NCBI GenBank assembly: GCA_938038815.1
Contig: CALHTF010000133.1
Coordinates: 1-43,531 of the forward strand
Length of the DNA stretch: 43,531 bases
DNA from: an uncultured Acidimicrobiales bacterium
Lineage (GTDB): Bacteria; Actinomycetota; Acidimicrobiia; Acidimicrobiales; SHLQ01
Reading direction: 5' to 3'
A program made the position numbers and the translations under genes. This document shows positions 10,892 to 18,698 of the stretch, piece by piece. The notes beneath the pieces are model-generated. The model was not told the DNA's origin, searched no databases, and saw only the letters and a list, made by a program, of their open reading frames with translations. Each line of letters begins with the position of its first letter. The first letter of the stretch is position 1.

Positions 10892-12046
10892 ATGACTACT
10901 CCGACGACACCTTCTGAATCCGCAACGCCGCTCACCGTCCCGCCGGGCCTGAAGGGCCTGCCGGTTGCCGAGACCACGATCGGCTCGGTTCGCGGCGCCG
11001 AAGGGTTCTTCCATTACCGCCAGTACGACGCGACCGATATCGCTCGGAGGCACTCCCTTGAAGAGGCGTGGAGCCTGCTGGTCGACGGTTCGCTGCCCGA
11101 CGCCGATGGACTCGCAACACTTCAGGCATCGATCGACGACAGCATCGATGCCTGCCTCGACCTCGGCGATGCCGTGCGGGTCGTGGCGGCCACTGATGCT
11201 CCGCCCCACGCGGCGCTCACCGCGCTCTTGCCGTTGCTCGGGTCGTTTGCCCCCACGATCGATATCGACCACCAGCAGCGTCGCGCCGATGTCTTGCGGG
11301 TGGCGGCAGCAGTGCCGGGACTGCTGGCTGCGGTTCACCGAGTTCGTCAAGGTCTCGAACCGTTGGCGAGTGACCCGACCCTGTCGTACGCCGGCAATTG
11401 GCTGTACCGGCTCACCGGAGCTCGGCCTACCGAGGTGCAGGCCCGGGCCGTGGAGCAGTACCTCATCGCCACGATGGATCACGGGTTCAACAACTCGACC
11501 TTTGCGACTCGGGTCATCACCAGCAGCGGTGCCGACGTGGTCGCCGCCTTGGTGGGAGGAATCAGTGCCCTTTCCGGCCCGCTCCACGGCGGCGCTCCGA
11601 GCCGGGCGATCGCCATGATCGACGAAATTGGCGACCCGGAGAACACCGAAGCATGGATCACTGCTCGGCTGGCGGCCGGCGACAAGATCATGGGTTTTGG
11701 CCATGCCGTGTATCGGGCCGACGACCCACGGTCGATTCTGTTGCGCGAAACGGCCGAGCAGTTCGGCGGCGAACTGGTCGAGCGAGCGATCGAGATCGAA
11801 TCTCGGATCCTCGCGGTGCTTCGGGCCCATAAGCCAGAAGCGACCATCGTGACCAACGTCGAGTACTACGCCAGCCTGGTCCTGCAGCTTTCGGGGCTGA
11901 CGCCCGATCTGTTCACCCCAACCTTTACGGTCAGCCGGATTATCGGCTGGAGTGCCCACGTGCTCGAACAAGCGGCCAATAACAAGATCATCCGACCGTC
12001 GGCGTCCTATGTAGGTCCGCCACCACAGCCGCTCGCCACCGTGTAG
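10892..12046 (+). CDS. Citrate synthase family protein without HTH domain
   Basis: Second citrate/methylcitrate synthase paralogue, 384 residues from the ATG at 10892 (a GGAGG lies just upstream, but only one base from the start). It lacks the HTH domain of its divergent neighbour. The two catalytic histidines are visible in GPLHGGAPSR and GFGHAVYRADDPRS. At the position of the catalytic aspartate it has glutamate (TNVEYYASLV). The typical actinobacterial C-terminal run follows: FTPTFTVSRIIGWSAHVLEQ. The 126-bp divergent spacer carries a strong palindrome. A role as an acetyl- or propionyl-CoA condensing enzyme is likely; the exact substrate is unknown. Confidence 0.88.
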   Translation: MTTPTTPSESATPLTVPPGLKGLPVAETTIGSVRGAEGFFHYRQYDATDIARRHSLEEAWSLLVDGSLPDADGLATLQASIDDSIDACLDLGDAVRVVAATDAPPHAALTALLPLLGSFAPTIDIDHQQRRADVLRVAAAVPGLLAAVHRVRQGLEPLASDPTLSYAGNWLYRLTGARPTEVQARAVEQYLIATMDHGFNNSTFATRVITSSGADVVAALVGGISALSGPLHGGAPSRAIAMIDEIGDPENTEAWITARLAAGDKIMGFGHAVYRADDPRSILLRETAEQFGGELVERAIEIESRILAVLRAHKPEATIVTNVEYYASLVLQLSGLTPDLFTPTFTVSRIIGWSAHVLEQAANNKIIRPSASYVGPPPQPLATV

Positions 12047-12053
12047 CGAAGTC

Positions 12054-12078
12054 GAATCAGGTGTTTGATGCCTGATTC
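12054..12078. terminator. Hairpin between convergent genes
   Basis: Perfect 8-bp stem GAATCAGG / CCTGATTC with a 9-nt loop, 8 bp past the citrate synthase stop and 19 bp before the end of the convergent RraB-like gene. There is no long T-tract (rightward tail AGTTTGGTGG), so it could act in either direction or only as a 3' end stabiliser. Confidence 0.5.
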
Positions 12079-12096
12079 AGTTTGGTGGTGATTGTT

Positions 12097-12465
12097 CTAG
12101 ATCCGGTGGGGTAGGTCGGGAACTGAGGTGCCGAAACCGTCGAAGTGCGATTCAAACTGGCGGCCGAGCAGGCACATCATCTCGACCCAACCAATGAGAC
12201 TCTGCTGGTCGAAGGTCCGAGGCGCGTTGACCCCGGTTACCGTCCAGATCGGTCGAAAGAGGGTGCCCGACTTTACGAGCTTGACCTGTTCGCTCAACTC
12301 GACCAGCGCGGCGGTGAGCCCTTGGGCCTTGCTGCGACTTGGCGCGTCGTAACGGAAGTCAAGTACCAGGTTGGTCTGGCTGTCGACGCCACGATCGGCG
12401 AGCAACGACCACGTGTCTTCGGTTAGCGAGCGATGTGTCGCAAGTAGTTTGGCGAACTGATCCAT
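12097..12465 (-). CDS. RraB-like protein (RNase E inhibitor family)
   Basis: A 122-residue protein resembling RraB, which binds RNase E and restrains RNA decay in enterobacteria. The evidence is the family-like layout: an N-terminal helix, a beta strand rich in DFRYD (residues around 35-40), a helix AQGLTAALVELSEQV, and a C-terminal WVEMMCLLGRQFESHFDGFG ending with the FDGxG-type signature. The start is debatable: a GTG at 12510 extends it by 15 residues, but the ATG at 12465 is preceded by AAGGGA six bases upstream. It lies downstream of a glycosyltransferase on the same strand. The family call rests on eye-level similarity and could be wrong; in that case it is a hypothetical cytoplasmic protein. 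Confidence 0.6.
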   Translation of the reverse strand: MDQFAKLLATHRSLTEDTWSLLADRGVDSQTNLVLDFRYDAPSRSKAQGLTAALVELSEQVKLVKSGTLFRPIWTVTGVNAPRTFDQQSLIGWVEMMCLLGRQFESHFDGFGTSVPDLPHRI

Positions 12466-12531
12466 TCCGTGTCCCTTAAAGAGGTCACGAAAGGCATCGA
12501 CAATGCGCACGCCCAGCTTTAGAAACTCGGG

Positions 12532-13755
12532 CTACGAGCTGGAGGAACTTTCGACGAGATCGCTAACGGCGTCGAGGTAAATGCCTCGCTGGTGCGTCCA
12601 GTCGTACGGCTCGAACGCTCTCGCAGCCTTCTCCGCTTGAATCCGCCGAAGTTCGGGGTCCCGGGCGAGCTTGATCATGGCCCGGCTTAGGTCGACGCAA
12701 TCGTCGGGCTCAAAGTACGTGACGGTGTCTTCGCCGAAGTAGCTCGCCGTCGAATCCAAGCGACTCGAGATACACGGAATGCCAAACATCATGTATTCGT
12801 ACATCTTGCCGGTATGCACCAGGTGTGAATACGGCGACGCTTGTTGGGCGGTTAGGCCAATGTCGGCTTCGTTGAACAGGTGCTCGAGGCGATCGAGGGT
12901 GACCCAACCTTCGAAGCTCACGTTGTCGGCGAGGCCCAGTTCGTCGACGAGTTCAAGTAACGGGTCGACCAAGCTGCCTTCACCGGTGATGATCAAGCGC
13001 AGGTTTGGGACTTCTTCTATGGCCAAGGCGAGGGCCCGAATGATGCACTCGTGACCCCAGCGGGCCTCGATGGTGCCTGGGCAGATCATGGTGATGTCGT
13101 TGTCGCTAACGTTGGCGAGCGCTCGGGCCTGCTTCGGTGGTCGAAGGGCCGACTGCGGCGTGCAGTTGACGACGACTTCGATGCGATCGGCGTCGGCGCC
13201 GCGGTCGACATATCCCTGACGATGTTGATCGGTGACCGCAAAGGTCAGGTCGGCGAAATCGATCGCCTTCATCTCGATCCAGCGCAGCGCTTTGGTTAGA
13301 GAATCGTTGCCGTACAGCGTGTGGAATAGCTCGCTGGTCGGCTCCTTCAAGAACAGGACGGTCTTGGCGCCGAGCAGTTTTGGAATGGCGGCGGCGAAAA
13401 TCTGATGGTCCGGGAGGCTGGTGACCTGGATGAGGTCGTAGCGCCGCCGAAGATGACGCATCGTGAGCAAAGCTGCACCGCTGGCAAACCACGAGCCGTA
13501 CGACAGCGCGTACCGCACCAGCGAACCCCGGGTCTTGGGTATTGCCAGGCGGGTGAAACGCACCGGTCCGTCGGTATCGGTGCGGTCTTCACCGTCGCGC
13601 CGCAGGCAGATGATGTCGACGTCGTAGCCCTGGTCGGCCAGGGCTTTCGATTCGCGACGCGCGTGCATCTCGAAACTACGGAACGTGACTAAAGCGGCCC
13701 GAGGGCGGGGCTTTGGGCCGTTGGTCTGAGGTTGGGGGCGAGGGAAAAGGGGCAT
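12532..13755 (-). CDS. Glycosyltransferase family 4
   Basis: A 407-residue GT-B-fold retaining glycosyltransferase, probably moving a sugar from a nucleotide donor to a cell-envelope or glycolipid acceptor. The N-terminal domain starts with a proline-rich leader, then AALVTFRSFEMHARRESKAL (acceptor side). The C-terminal donor domain shows ICPGTIEARWGHECIIRALA, LRLIITGEGSLVDPLLEL, NVSFEGWVTLDRLEHLFNEA and the donor-binding HTGKMYEYMMFGIPCISS with the conserved glutamate. There is no signal peptide; association with the inner face of the membrane is usual. It stands in front of the RraB-like gene, with only 66 bp or less between them. Donor and acceptor are unknown. Confidence 0.9.
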   Translation of the reverse strand: MPLFPRPQPQTNGPKPRPRAALVTFRSFEMHARRESKALADQGYDVDIICLRRDGEDRTDTDGPVRFTRLAIPKTRGSLVRYALSYGSWFASGAALLTMRHLRRRYDLIQVTSLPDHQIFAAAIPKLLGAKTVLFLKEPTSELFHTLYGNDSLTKALRWIEMKAIDFADLTFAVTDQHRQGYVDRGADADRIEVVVNCTPQSALRPPKQARALANVSDNDITMICPGTIEARWGHECIIRALALAIEEVPNLRLIITGEGSLVDPLLELVDELGLADNVSFEGWVTLDRLEHLFNEADIGLTAQQASPYSHLVHTGKMYEYMMFGIPCISSRLDSTASYFGEDTVTYFEPDDCVDLSRAMIKLARDPELRRIQAEKAARAFEPYDWTHQRGIYLDAVSDLVESSSSS

Positions 13756-13812
13756 GGTCTGGGGGAGGACTGCAAAGGCAACTGTACACCATGGAAGTCG
13801 CAGAAAAAGGTT

Positions 13813-13836
13813 CGGGGCGACCTTTCGGTCGCCCCG
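13813..13836 (-). terminator. Intrinsic terminator of nrdA-nrdB
   Basis: A perfect 10-bp GC stem (CGGGGCGACC / GGTCGCCCCG) has a 4-nt loop. Read on the minus strand it is followed by AACCTTTTTCTG, a T-rich tail. It sits 77 bp after the nrdB stop and is the clearest factor-independent terminator in the window. Confidence 0.88.
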
Positions 13837-13912
13837 TCACTCTCGGTGTGATTTGTTCGCTCAATCGAGGGGCGGTAGCGCCTGCTCGCAAGCGGTTTCA
13901 ACCCGGTTCGGG

Positions 13913-15004
13913 TTAGAAGTCTTCGTCGAAACCAACGTCGCCTTCGACGCCCACTTGGTACGACGCAACGGTGCGTTCGAAGAAGTTGGTGAGCTCTTGG
14001 ACATCTTGGAGTTCCATGAACGCAAACGGGTTGGAGACGTTGTATTCCTTTGCCAGGCCCAACTGCTGGAGCCGCTGGTCGGCAACGAACTGCAGGTAGG
14101 TACGGGTATCGGAGGTCGACATGCCGGGCACGCCTTGACCGAGAAGGTCTTCGGCGAACGACAGCTCGGCTTCGACGGCTTCGTCGATCATGGTGCGAAT
14201 GTCGTTGGCGAGTTCATCGTCGAACAGGTCGGGTTCTTCGGCCCGGACGGTGTTGACGACCTCGAGGGCGAAGTTCATGTGGCCCGACTCGTCGCGGAAC
14301 ACCCAGTTGGTGCCGGCGGCGAGGCCGTTGAGCAGGCCTTTGGACCGCAGGAAGTACACGTAGGCGAAGGCGGCGAAGAAGAAGAGCCCTTCGATGCATG
14401 CCGCAAAGCAGATCAAGTTGAGCAGGAACTGCTTGCGATCTTCGCGGGTGTTGAGTTCGTCGAGGTGCTCGATCGAGGAGATCCACTTGAAACAGAACTC
14501 GGCCTTCTTGCGGATCGAGGGGATGTTCTCGACCGCATCAAAGGCTGCCTCTCGCTCGGCAAGATCGGGGATGTAGTTGTCGAGCAGCGTGAGGTAGAAC
14601 TGCACGTGCAGCGCCTCTTCGTACAGCTGACGAGACAGGTACATCCGAGCTTCGGGAGCGTTGATGTGCTTGTACAGGTTGAGCACCAGGTTGTTGGCCA
14701 CGATCGAGTCGCCGGTGGCGAAGAACGCAACCAGACGGCTGACCAGATGCTTCTCGGCCGGCATGAGCTTGCGATCGAGGTCGACCAGGTCGTCGGAGAA
14801 GTCGATCTCGTCGACGGTCCAGGTGTTCTTGATGGCGTCGCGGTACATGTCGTAGAAGACGGGGTAGCGCATGGGGCGAAGGGTCAGGTCGAAACCCGGG
14901 TCCAAGATGTTGTTCGCACGCTGCTTCGCCGGAGCTTCCGGTTCGGTTGGTGAGAGGTCACGAGCGAGCGCATCGTGGTTGTATTCGGGTTCGGTCAGTG
15001 CCAT
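13913..15004 (-). CDS. nrdB: Ribonucleotide reductase class I small subunit
   Basis: Carries the diiron-tyrosyl radical that starts reduction of ribonucleotides by NrdA; 363 residues. Metal and radical residues are readable: Asp in ATGDSIVANN, Glu and His in EEALHVQFY with the radical tyrosine four residues after the histidine, Glu in CIEGLFFFAAF, and the GluxxHis pair in RDESGHMNF. The presence of tyrosine argues for a conventional radical cofactor. The C-terminal tail (VGFDEDF) is the acidic and aromatic peptide that docks on the large subunit. It lies 57 bp downstream of nrdA on the same strand and ends at a strong terminator. Confidence 0.96.
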   Translation of the reverse strand: MALTEPEYNHDALARDLSPTEPEAPAKQRANNILDPGFDLTLRPMRYPVFYDMYRDAIKNTWTVDEIDFSDDLVDLDRKLMPAEKHLVSRLVAFFATGDSIVANNLVLNLYKHINAPEARMYLSRQLYEEALHVQFYLTLLDNYIPDLAEREAAFDAVENIPSIRKKAEFCFKWISSIEHLDELNTREDRKQFLLNLICFAACIEGLFFFAAFAYVYFLRSKGLLNGLAAGTNWVFRDESGHMNFALEVVNTVRAEEPDLFDDELANDIRTMIDEAVEAELSFAEDLLGQGVPGMSTSDTRTYLQFVADQRLQQLGLAKEYNVSNPFAFMELQDVQELTNFFERTVASYQVGVEGDVGFDEDF

Positions 15005-15061
15005 TAGAGCGTTGTGTCTCCGGGAAGTTCGGTGTGGATAAAGGTGACGAGTGGGTAGCGA

Positions 15062-17527
15062 CTAGTCGCAGGCTTCGCAGGTCTCGGGGTTTTCGAGCGA
15101 GCAAGCAATGGCCTCGGCGTCGGTGAACGACTTTGAGGGCTCCGGAGCTGGTCCGGTGCTGCCACTGCCACCACCGCTGGTGGTCTTGTTGATCCGGGTC
15201 GCCGGACGTGAACGCAGGTAGTAGGTGGTCTTGAGACCCTGCTTCCAGGCGTGCAGGTACATCGAGCTGAGCTTGCCGATGGTCGGCGACTCCATGAACA
15301 AGTTGAGCGACTGGCTCTGGTCGATAAAGGCGCCCCGGTCGGCCGCCATGTCGATGAGCGAGCGCATCGGGATCTCCCACGCGGTGCGGTACAGCTCTCG
15401 CAGGTCGGCCGGAATCTCTTCGATGTCTTGGATCGAACCCTCGGCTTGTTTGACCTTGCTCGAGATCTCGTCGGTCCACAGGCCCCGCTCTTGGAGGTCG
15501 CGGACCAGGTACCGGTTGATCTGGAGGAACTCGCCCGAGAGGGTCTCGCGCTTGAACAGGTTTGATACCTGCGGCTCGATGCACTCGTAGCAGCCAGCGA
15601 TCGACGCAATGGTTGCGGTCGGGGCGATGGCGATGAGCAGCGAGTTACGCAGCCCAAACTCGGCGATGCGGCCCTTGAGTTCGTCCCAGTTGACATCGGC
15701 GCTCGGGGTTACACCGGCAAGATCGAACTGCAGGTCGCCCTTGGCGGCCCGGGTCTGTTCGAAGTTGGGGTGGGCACCGTTGGCCTCGGCCAACTCGGTG
15801 CTGGCCCACAGAGCGTTGAAGTAGATGTGCTCGGAGATCTTCGCGGAAAGCTCACGGGCCTCGGGCGAATCAAACGGCAGACGCAGCTTAAAGAAGACGT
15901 CTTGGAGGCCCATGAGGCCTAGACCGACCGGGCGCCAGGCGGCGTTGGAGTCGGCGGCTTCGCCAATGGGGTAGAAGTTGATGTCGATTACCCGGTCGAG
16001 GAACGGCACCGCGGTGCGGACAACCTCGCCGAGGCGATCGAAGTTAAAGCTCTTGGCGTTGGCGTCGGCCAGCGAACCAAGGTTTACCGAACCCAGGTTG
16101 CAGACCGCCGTTTCGTCTTGGCTGGTGACCTCGATGATCTCGGTGCACAGGTTCGACAGGTGAACGACCCGGGCGCTGCCGTCGGCGTTGGTGCCGCCGG
16201 TCTGGTTGCAACGCTCGTTGCTTGGGTCTTTGAAGGTCATCCAGCCGTTGCCGGTCTGGGCCAGGGTGCGCATCATGCGGCTGTAGAGCTCGCGTGCGGG
16301 CATCTGCTTTTCGTAGAGCTCGGCCTCTTCGGCTTCGATGAACGCCCGCTCGAACTCCGCACCGTAAAGATCGGTGAGGTGCGGGACCTTCTTAGGATCG
16401 AACAGCGACCATTGCCAGTCGTTCTCGACCCGCTCCATGAACAGGTCCGGGACCCAGTTGGCCAGGTTGAGGTTGTGGGTGCGGCGGTTGTGGTCGCCGG
16501 TGCCTTCTCGCAGCTCGAGGAAGTCTTCGATGTCGGCGTGCCAGGTTTCGAGGTACACACACGCAGCGCCCTTGCGGCGTCCGCCTTGGTTGACCGCCTG
16601 CACCGAGCTGTCGAGGGTCTTGAGCCACGGAACGATGCCGTTCGAGAGGCCGTTGGTGCCCTTGATGAGCGATCCCTTTGCCCGAACCCGGTGCCAGGCA
16701 ACACCAATGCCGCCGGCGAACTTCGAGAGGCGAGCGATATCGGTGTAGCGCTTGTAGATGCCTTCGAGGCTGTCTTCGGGCGACTCGATGAGGTAGCACG
16801 ACGACATCTGCGGATGCGCGGTACCCGAGTTGAACAGGGTGGGGCTCGAGGCGAGGTACTGCAGCGAGCTCATCAGTCGGTAGAAGCGAATAGCTTCTTC
16901 GGTGGTGGTGGCCAGGCCACAGGCGACCCGCAAGAAGAAGTACTGCGGGGTTTCGATGACTACCCGATCTTCGGGGTGACGCAGCAGGTAACGGTCGTAC
17001 ACGGTGCGCAGGCCAAAGAACTGGAAGCGCTTGTCGTTCTCGAAGTCGATGGTGTCGTTGAGCTTGCGAGCGTTGAGCGAAACGAAGTCCATGACCTCGT
17101 CGCCGATGAGGCCGAGGCGATGGCCAGCAGCGACCGACTGTGAGAACGAGTGGATGTCCTGGTTGCGCACCTCTTTATCGATGGTGGTGGCGAGCAGGCG
17201 GGCCGCAAGGCTGGAGTAGTTGGGCTCTTCGACGATGAGCGATGCCGCGGTGCGGATCGACAGCTCGTCGAGTTCTTCGGTGGTGGCGCCATCGCACAGG
17301 CCGCTGATGGTGCGGGTTGCGATGCGCATGGCATCGACGCCTGGGAGACCCTCGGCGCACCGTTCGACCGCTCGAACGATCTTGTTGAGATCGACGTCGG
17401 CGAGATCGCCGTTGCGTTTGCGAACCTGCATGGAAGAGCCGGTCGATGCTTCGGCGCCATCGGTGAGGTCGATGGTGTCGTCTTCGGTCTTCGCGTCTGA
17501 TTCGAGGCGGTCGTCGGTTAAAGCCAT
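15062..17527 (-). CDS. nrdA: Ribonucleotide reductase class I large subunit
   Basis: Catalytic subunit making deoxyribonucleotides from ribonucleoside diphosphates; 821 residues. An acidic N-terminal extension precedes one ATP-cone (about residues 32-120, starting VRKRNGDLADVDLNKIVRAV), which gives dATP feedback control. The catalytic barrel follows, with SSCYLIESPEDSLEGIY, the NLCTEI cysteine/glutamate region, AVCNLGSVNL and TATIASIAGCYECIEP. Near the end is SLNLFMESPTIGKLSSMYLH, and the tail CEACD supplies the redox-relay CxxC. Expression probably starts in the 480-bp upstream gap, which holds paired palindromes. nrdB follows in the same operon; no thioredoxin-like nrdH is nearby. Confidence 0.97.
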   Translation of the reverse strand: MALTDDRLESDAKTEDDTIDLTDGAEASTGSSMQVRKRNGDLADVDLNKIVRAVERCAEGLPGVDAMRIATRTISGLCDGATTEELDELSIRTAASLIVEEPNYSSLAARLLATTIDKEVRNQDIHSFSQSVAAGHRLGLIGDEVMDFVSLNARKLNDTIDFENDKRFQFFGLRTVYDRYLLRHPEDRVVIETPQYFFLRVACGLATTTEEAIRFYRLMSSLQYLASSPTLFNSGTAHPQMSSCYLIESPEDSLEGIYKRYTDIARLSKFAGGIGVAWHRVRAKGSLIKGTNGLSNGIVPWLKTLDSSVQAVNQGGRRKGAACVYLETWHADIEDFLELREGTGDHNRRTHNLNLANWVPDLFMERVENDWQWSLFDPKKVPHLTDLYGAEFERAFIEAEEAELYEKQMPARELYSRMMRTLAQTGNGWMTFKDPSNERCNQTGGTNADGSARVVHLSNLCTEIIEVTSQDETAVCNLGSVNLGSLADANAKSFNFDRLGEVVRTAVPFLDRVIDINFYPIGEAADSNAAWRPVGLGLMGLQDVFFKLRLPFDSPEARELSAKISEHIYFNALWASTELAEANGAHPNFEQTRAAKGDLQFDLAGVTPSADVNWDELKGRIAEFGLRNSLLIAIAPTATIASIAGCYECIEPQVSNLFKRETLSGEFLQINRYLVRDLQERGLWTDEISSKVKQAEGSIQDIEEIPADLRELYRTAWEIPMRSLIDMAADRGAFIDQSQSLNLFMESPTIGKLSSMYLHAWKQGLKTTYYLRSRPATRINKTTSGGGSGSTGPAPEPSKSFTDAEAIACSLENPETCEACD

Positions 17528-18007
17528 TGGAGCGGGCCTTTGGTGTTTGTGGGGCGTGTAAGTGGTATTTGGGCGGTTGACGTAGGCGATCTGGGCTACA
17601 AATTCGCGAACGTACTGATCATTGCTGTAGTGCTATCCCGGCGAGTGCGGTGGAATCGTCACAAATGACAAGGCGTAGCGGGACGAAGAACTACACCTAT
17701 GTGTTTTACCGGGGAAGTTCAATTACAGCCTTGTAATTACGTCGACGTCAAGCGGAACATGGAATTTCACCCACCGTGGTGTTGGGTCACCATTTTGCAA
17801 CGATTTTTCCCCCATTTTGACCGCGTAACGTGACGTTGACGAAGGTCACAATCTTCGACTAAGGGGCCGTGTCCAGAACTTTCACCAAAGCTGTGCTACT
17901 GCGACCCAAATTACAAAGCTCTTGGCAGCGAAGGCGGCGGAACGGTCTCGTGGCGACGCCACCTCCGCTCGCATCATCGGAGCAAGCTCGATGGCGTATT
18001 CAACTCA
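17528..18007. other. 480-bp gap upstream of nrdA: regulatory leader, no gene seen
   Basis: No convincing coding sequence: the short open frames here lack ribosome sites and family signatures. The nrdA-proximal half holds two palindromes and a possible promoter (see 17693-17738). The distal half (17760-17930) has T-rich tracts (GATTTTTCCCCCATTTTG) and GTGAC/GTCAC arms around 17830-17848. I looked for a cobalamin riboswitch box on the minus strand, since nrdAB in some actinobacteria is B12-controlled, and found none. Confidence 0.5.
17693..17738 (-). promoter_or_regulatory. Paired palindromes over a possible nrdA promoter
   Basis: Site 1 is ACAC-CTAT-GTGT (17693-17704). Site 2 is AATTACA-GCCT-TGTAATT (17721-17738), with perfect 7-bp arms. 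Their centres are 31 bp apart, about three helical turns. On the minus strand TTGAAC (17722 to 17717) could be a -35 and TAGGTG (17699 to 17694) a -10, so both palindromes overlap the putative promoter. Neither matches the NrdR box consensus well, so the binding protein is open. Confidence 0.4.
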
Positions 18008-18583
18008 TCAGGGTCGAAGGCCGTCTAGGGCCTCAGCGATCACCTCATCGAGTTGTGATAGGTCTCGTGCGTTGTATGCCATAAGGGTTGCTCCCTCGAG
18101 TGCCGCCACAACCGAGAGTGCAGCTCGCCTCGGCTCGGCCAACGCACGGATACTGCCGTCTTGTCGACCAGCGGCGAACACGTCTTCTAACCAAGCCTGC
18201 AGGTCGCCAAAGAACTCCTGAGCATGTTGGTTGGCCTTATCGCTCTGGCTTTTGCTGCCACTAGCGAGCATGCCGCAAAGACAAACGCGATTGGTAGCTG
18301 CAGTTTGGCGGAAGATGTCTGCGAACTGAGCGACCTTCTCGAGCGCACTCAGGCTGTCGTCAGCGAGTATCTCCGCGAGCGTTGTCGCGAAGTCAGATCG
18401 ATACCTCTCAGCTACGGCAACAACTAAGTCTGCCTTTGCCGGGAAGTAGTAGTGGATCGTGGCGCTGCGGATGCCAACCCGATCGGCGACATCGCGATAG
18501 CTAAAGCCGTCGTATCCCCGCCGCTGGAGGAGCTCTTGGGTGATCTCGAGGATCTGGGCCTCCGTGGCCTTCGAACTGGGCAT
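18008..18583 (-). CDS. TetR family transcriptional regulator
   Basis: A 191-residue DNA-binding repressor. The N-terminal helix-turn-helix is classic: ILEITQELLQRRGYDGFSYR then DVADRVGIRSATIHYYFPAK (residues about 10-48). The C-terminal ligand and dimer domain contains NRVCLCGMLASG, a cysteine-rich motif seen in a TetR subgroup that often controls oxidoreductase genes. It is divergent from an SDR gene, with a 115-bp spacer holding a perfect 20-bp palindrome, so it most likely represses itself and that gene. The ligand is unknown. The two cysteines could give redox sensitivity, but this is only inference. Confidence 0.93.
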   Translation of the reverse strand: MPSSKATEAQILEITQELLQRRGYDGFSYRDVADRVGIRSATIHYYFPAKADLVVAVAERYRSDFATTLAEILADDSLSALEKVAQFADIFRQTAATNRVCLCGMLASGSKSQSDKANQHAQEFFGDLQAWLEDVFAAGRQDGSIRALAEPRRAALSVVAALEGATLMAYNARDLSQLDEVIAEALDGLRP

Positions 18584-18593
18584 CGCGAATTAT

Positions 18594-18613
18594 TCTACCA
18601 ACTACTAGATGTC
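18594..18613. promoter_or_regulatory. Possible weak second TetR operator
   Basis: This 20-bp stretch just upstream of the tetR start matches 13 of 20 positions of the perfect palindrome at 18641-18660 (shared TCTA, CxA, TA and TAGAT). It overlaps the likely tetR start region, so it may be a low-affinity autoregulatory site. Confidence 0.3.
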
Positions 18614-18640
18614 TGGAATATTCCGAACGTCGAGAGGGTC

Positions 18641-18660
18641 TCTATCTATTAGTAGATAGA
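18641..18660. promoter_or_regulatory. 20-bp palindrome, probable TetR operator
   Basis: TCTATCTA-TTAG-TAGATAGA: perfect 8-bp arms with a 4-bp centre, midway between the divergent tetR and SDR genes. Length and symmetry are typical of TetR operators. It sits about 40 bp before the SDR start, where the core promoter is expected. Confidence 0.65.
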
Positions 18661-18680
18661 AAGATCGAACGTCGATCTTT
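18660..18680 (+). repeat. Inverted repeat in the SDR 5' leader
   Basis: AAAGATCGA-ACG-TCGATCTTT, perfect 9-bp arms with a 3-nt centre, next to the TetR-type palindrome and just before the AAAGGAG ribosome site. It could be a second operator or an mRNA hairpin. The decamer CGAACGTCGA inside it also occurs at 18624-18633. Confidence 0.5.
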
Positions 18681-18698
18681 TCCTAAAGGAGATTCCCA

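Noticed and set aside
16118..17143. Open frame antisense to nrdA
   Set aside because: nrdA has full catalytic motifs; this frame has none.
17693..17704. NrdR box
   Set aside because: ACACCTATGTGT is 4 bp too short to align with both halves of the 16-bp consensus, so it is listed only as an unassigned palindrome.
17528..18007. Cobalamin riboswitch before nrdA
   Set aside because: No B12 box or extended conserved stems could be found on the minus strand by eye.
17869..18221. Short overlapping open frames in the gap before tetR
   Set aside because: No ribosome site, Arg-rich composition and overlap with the end of tetR.
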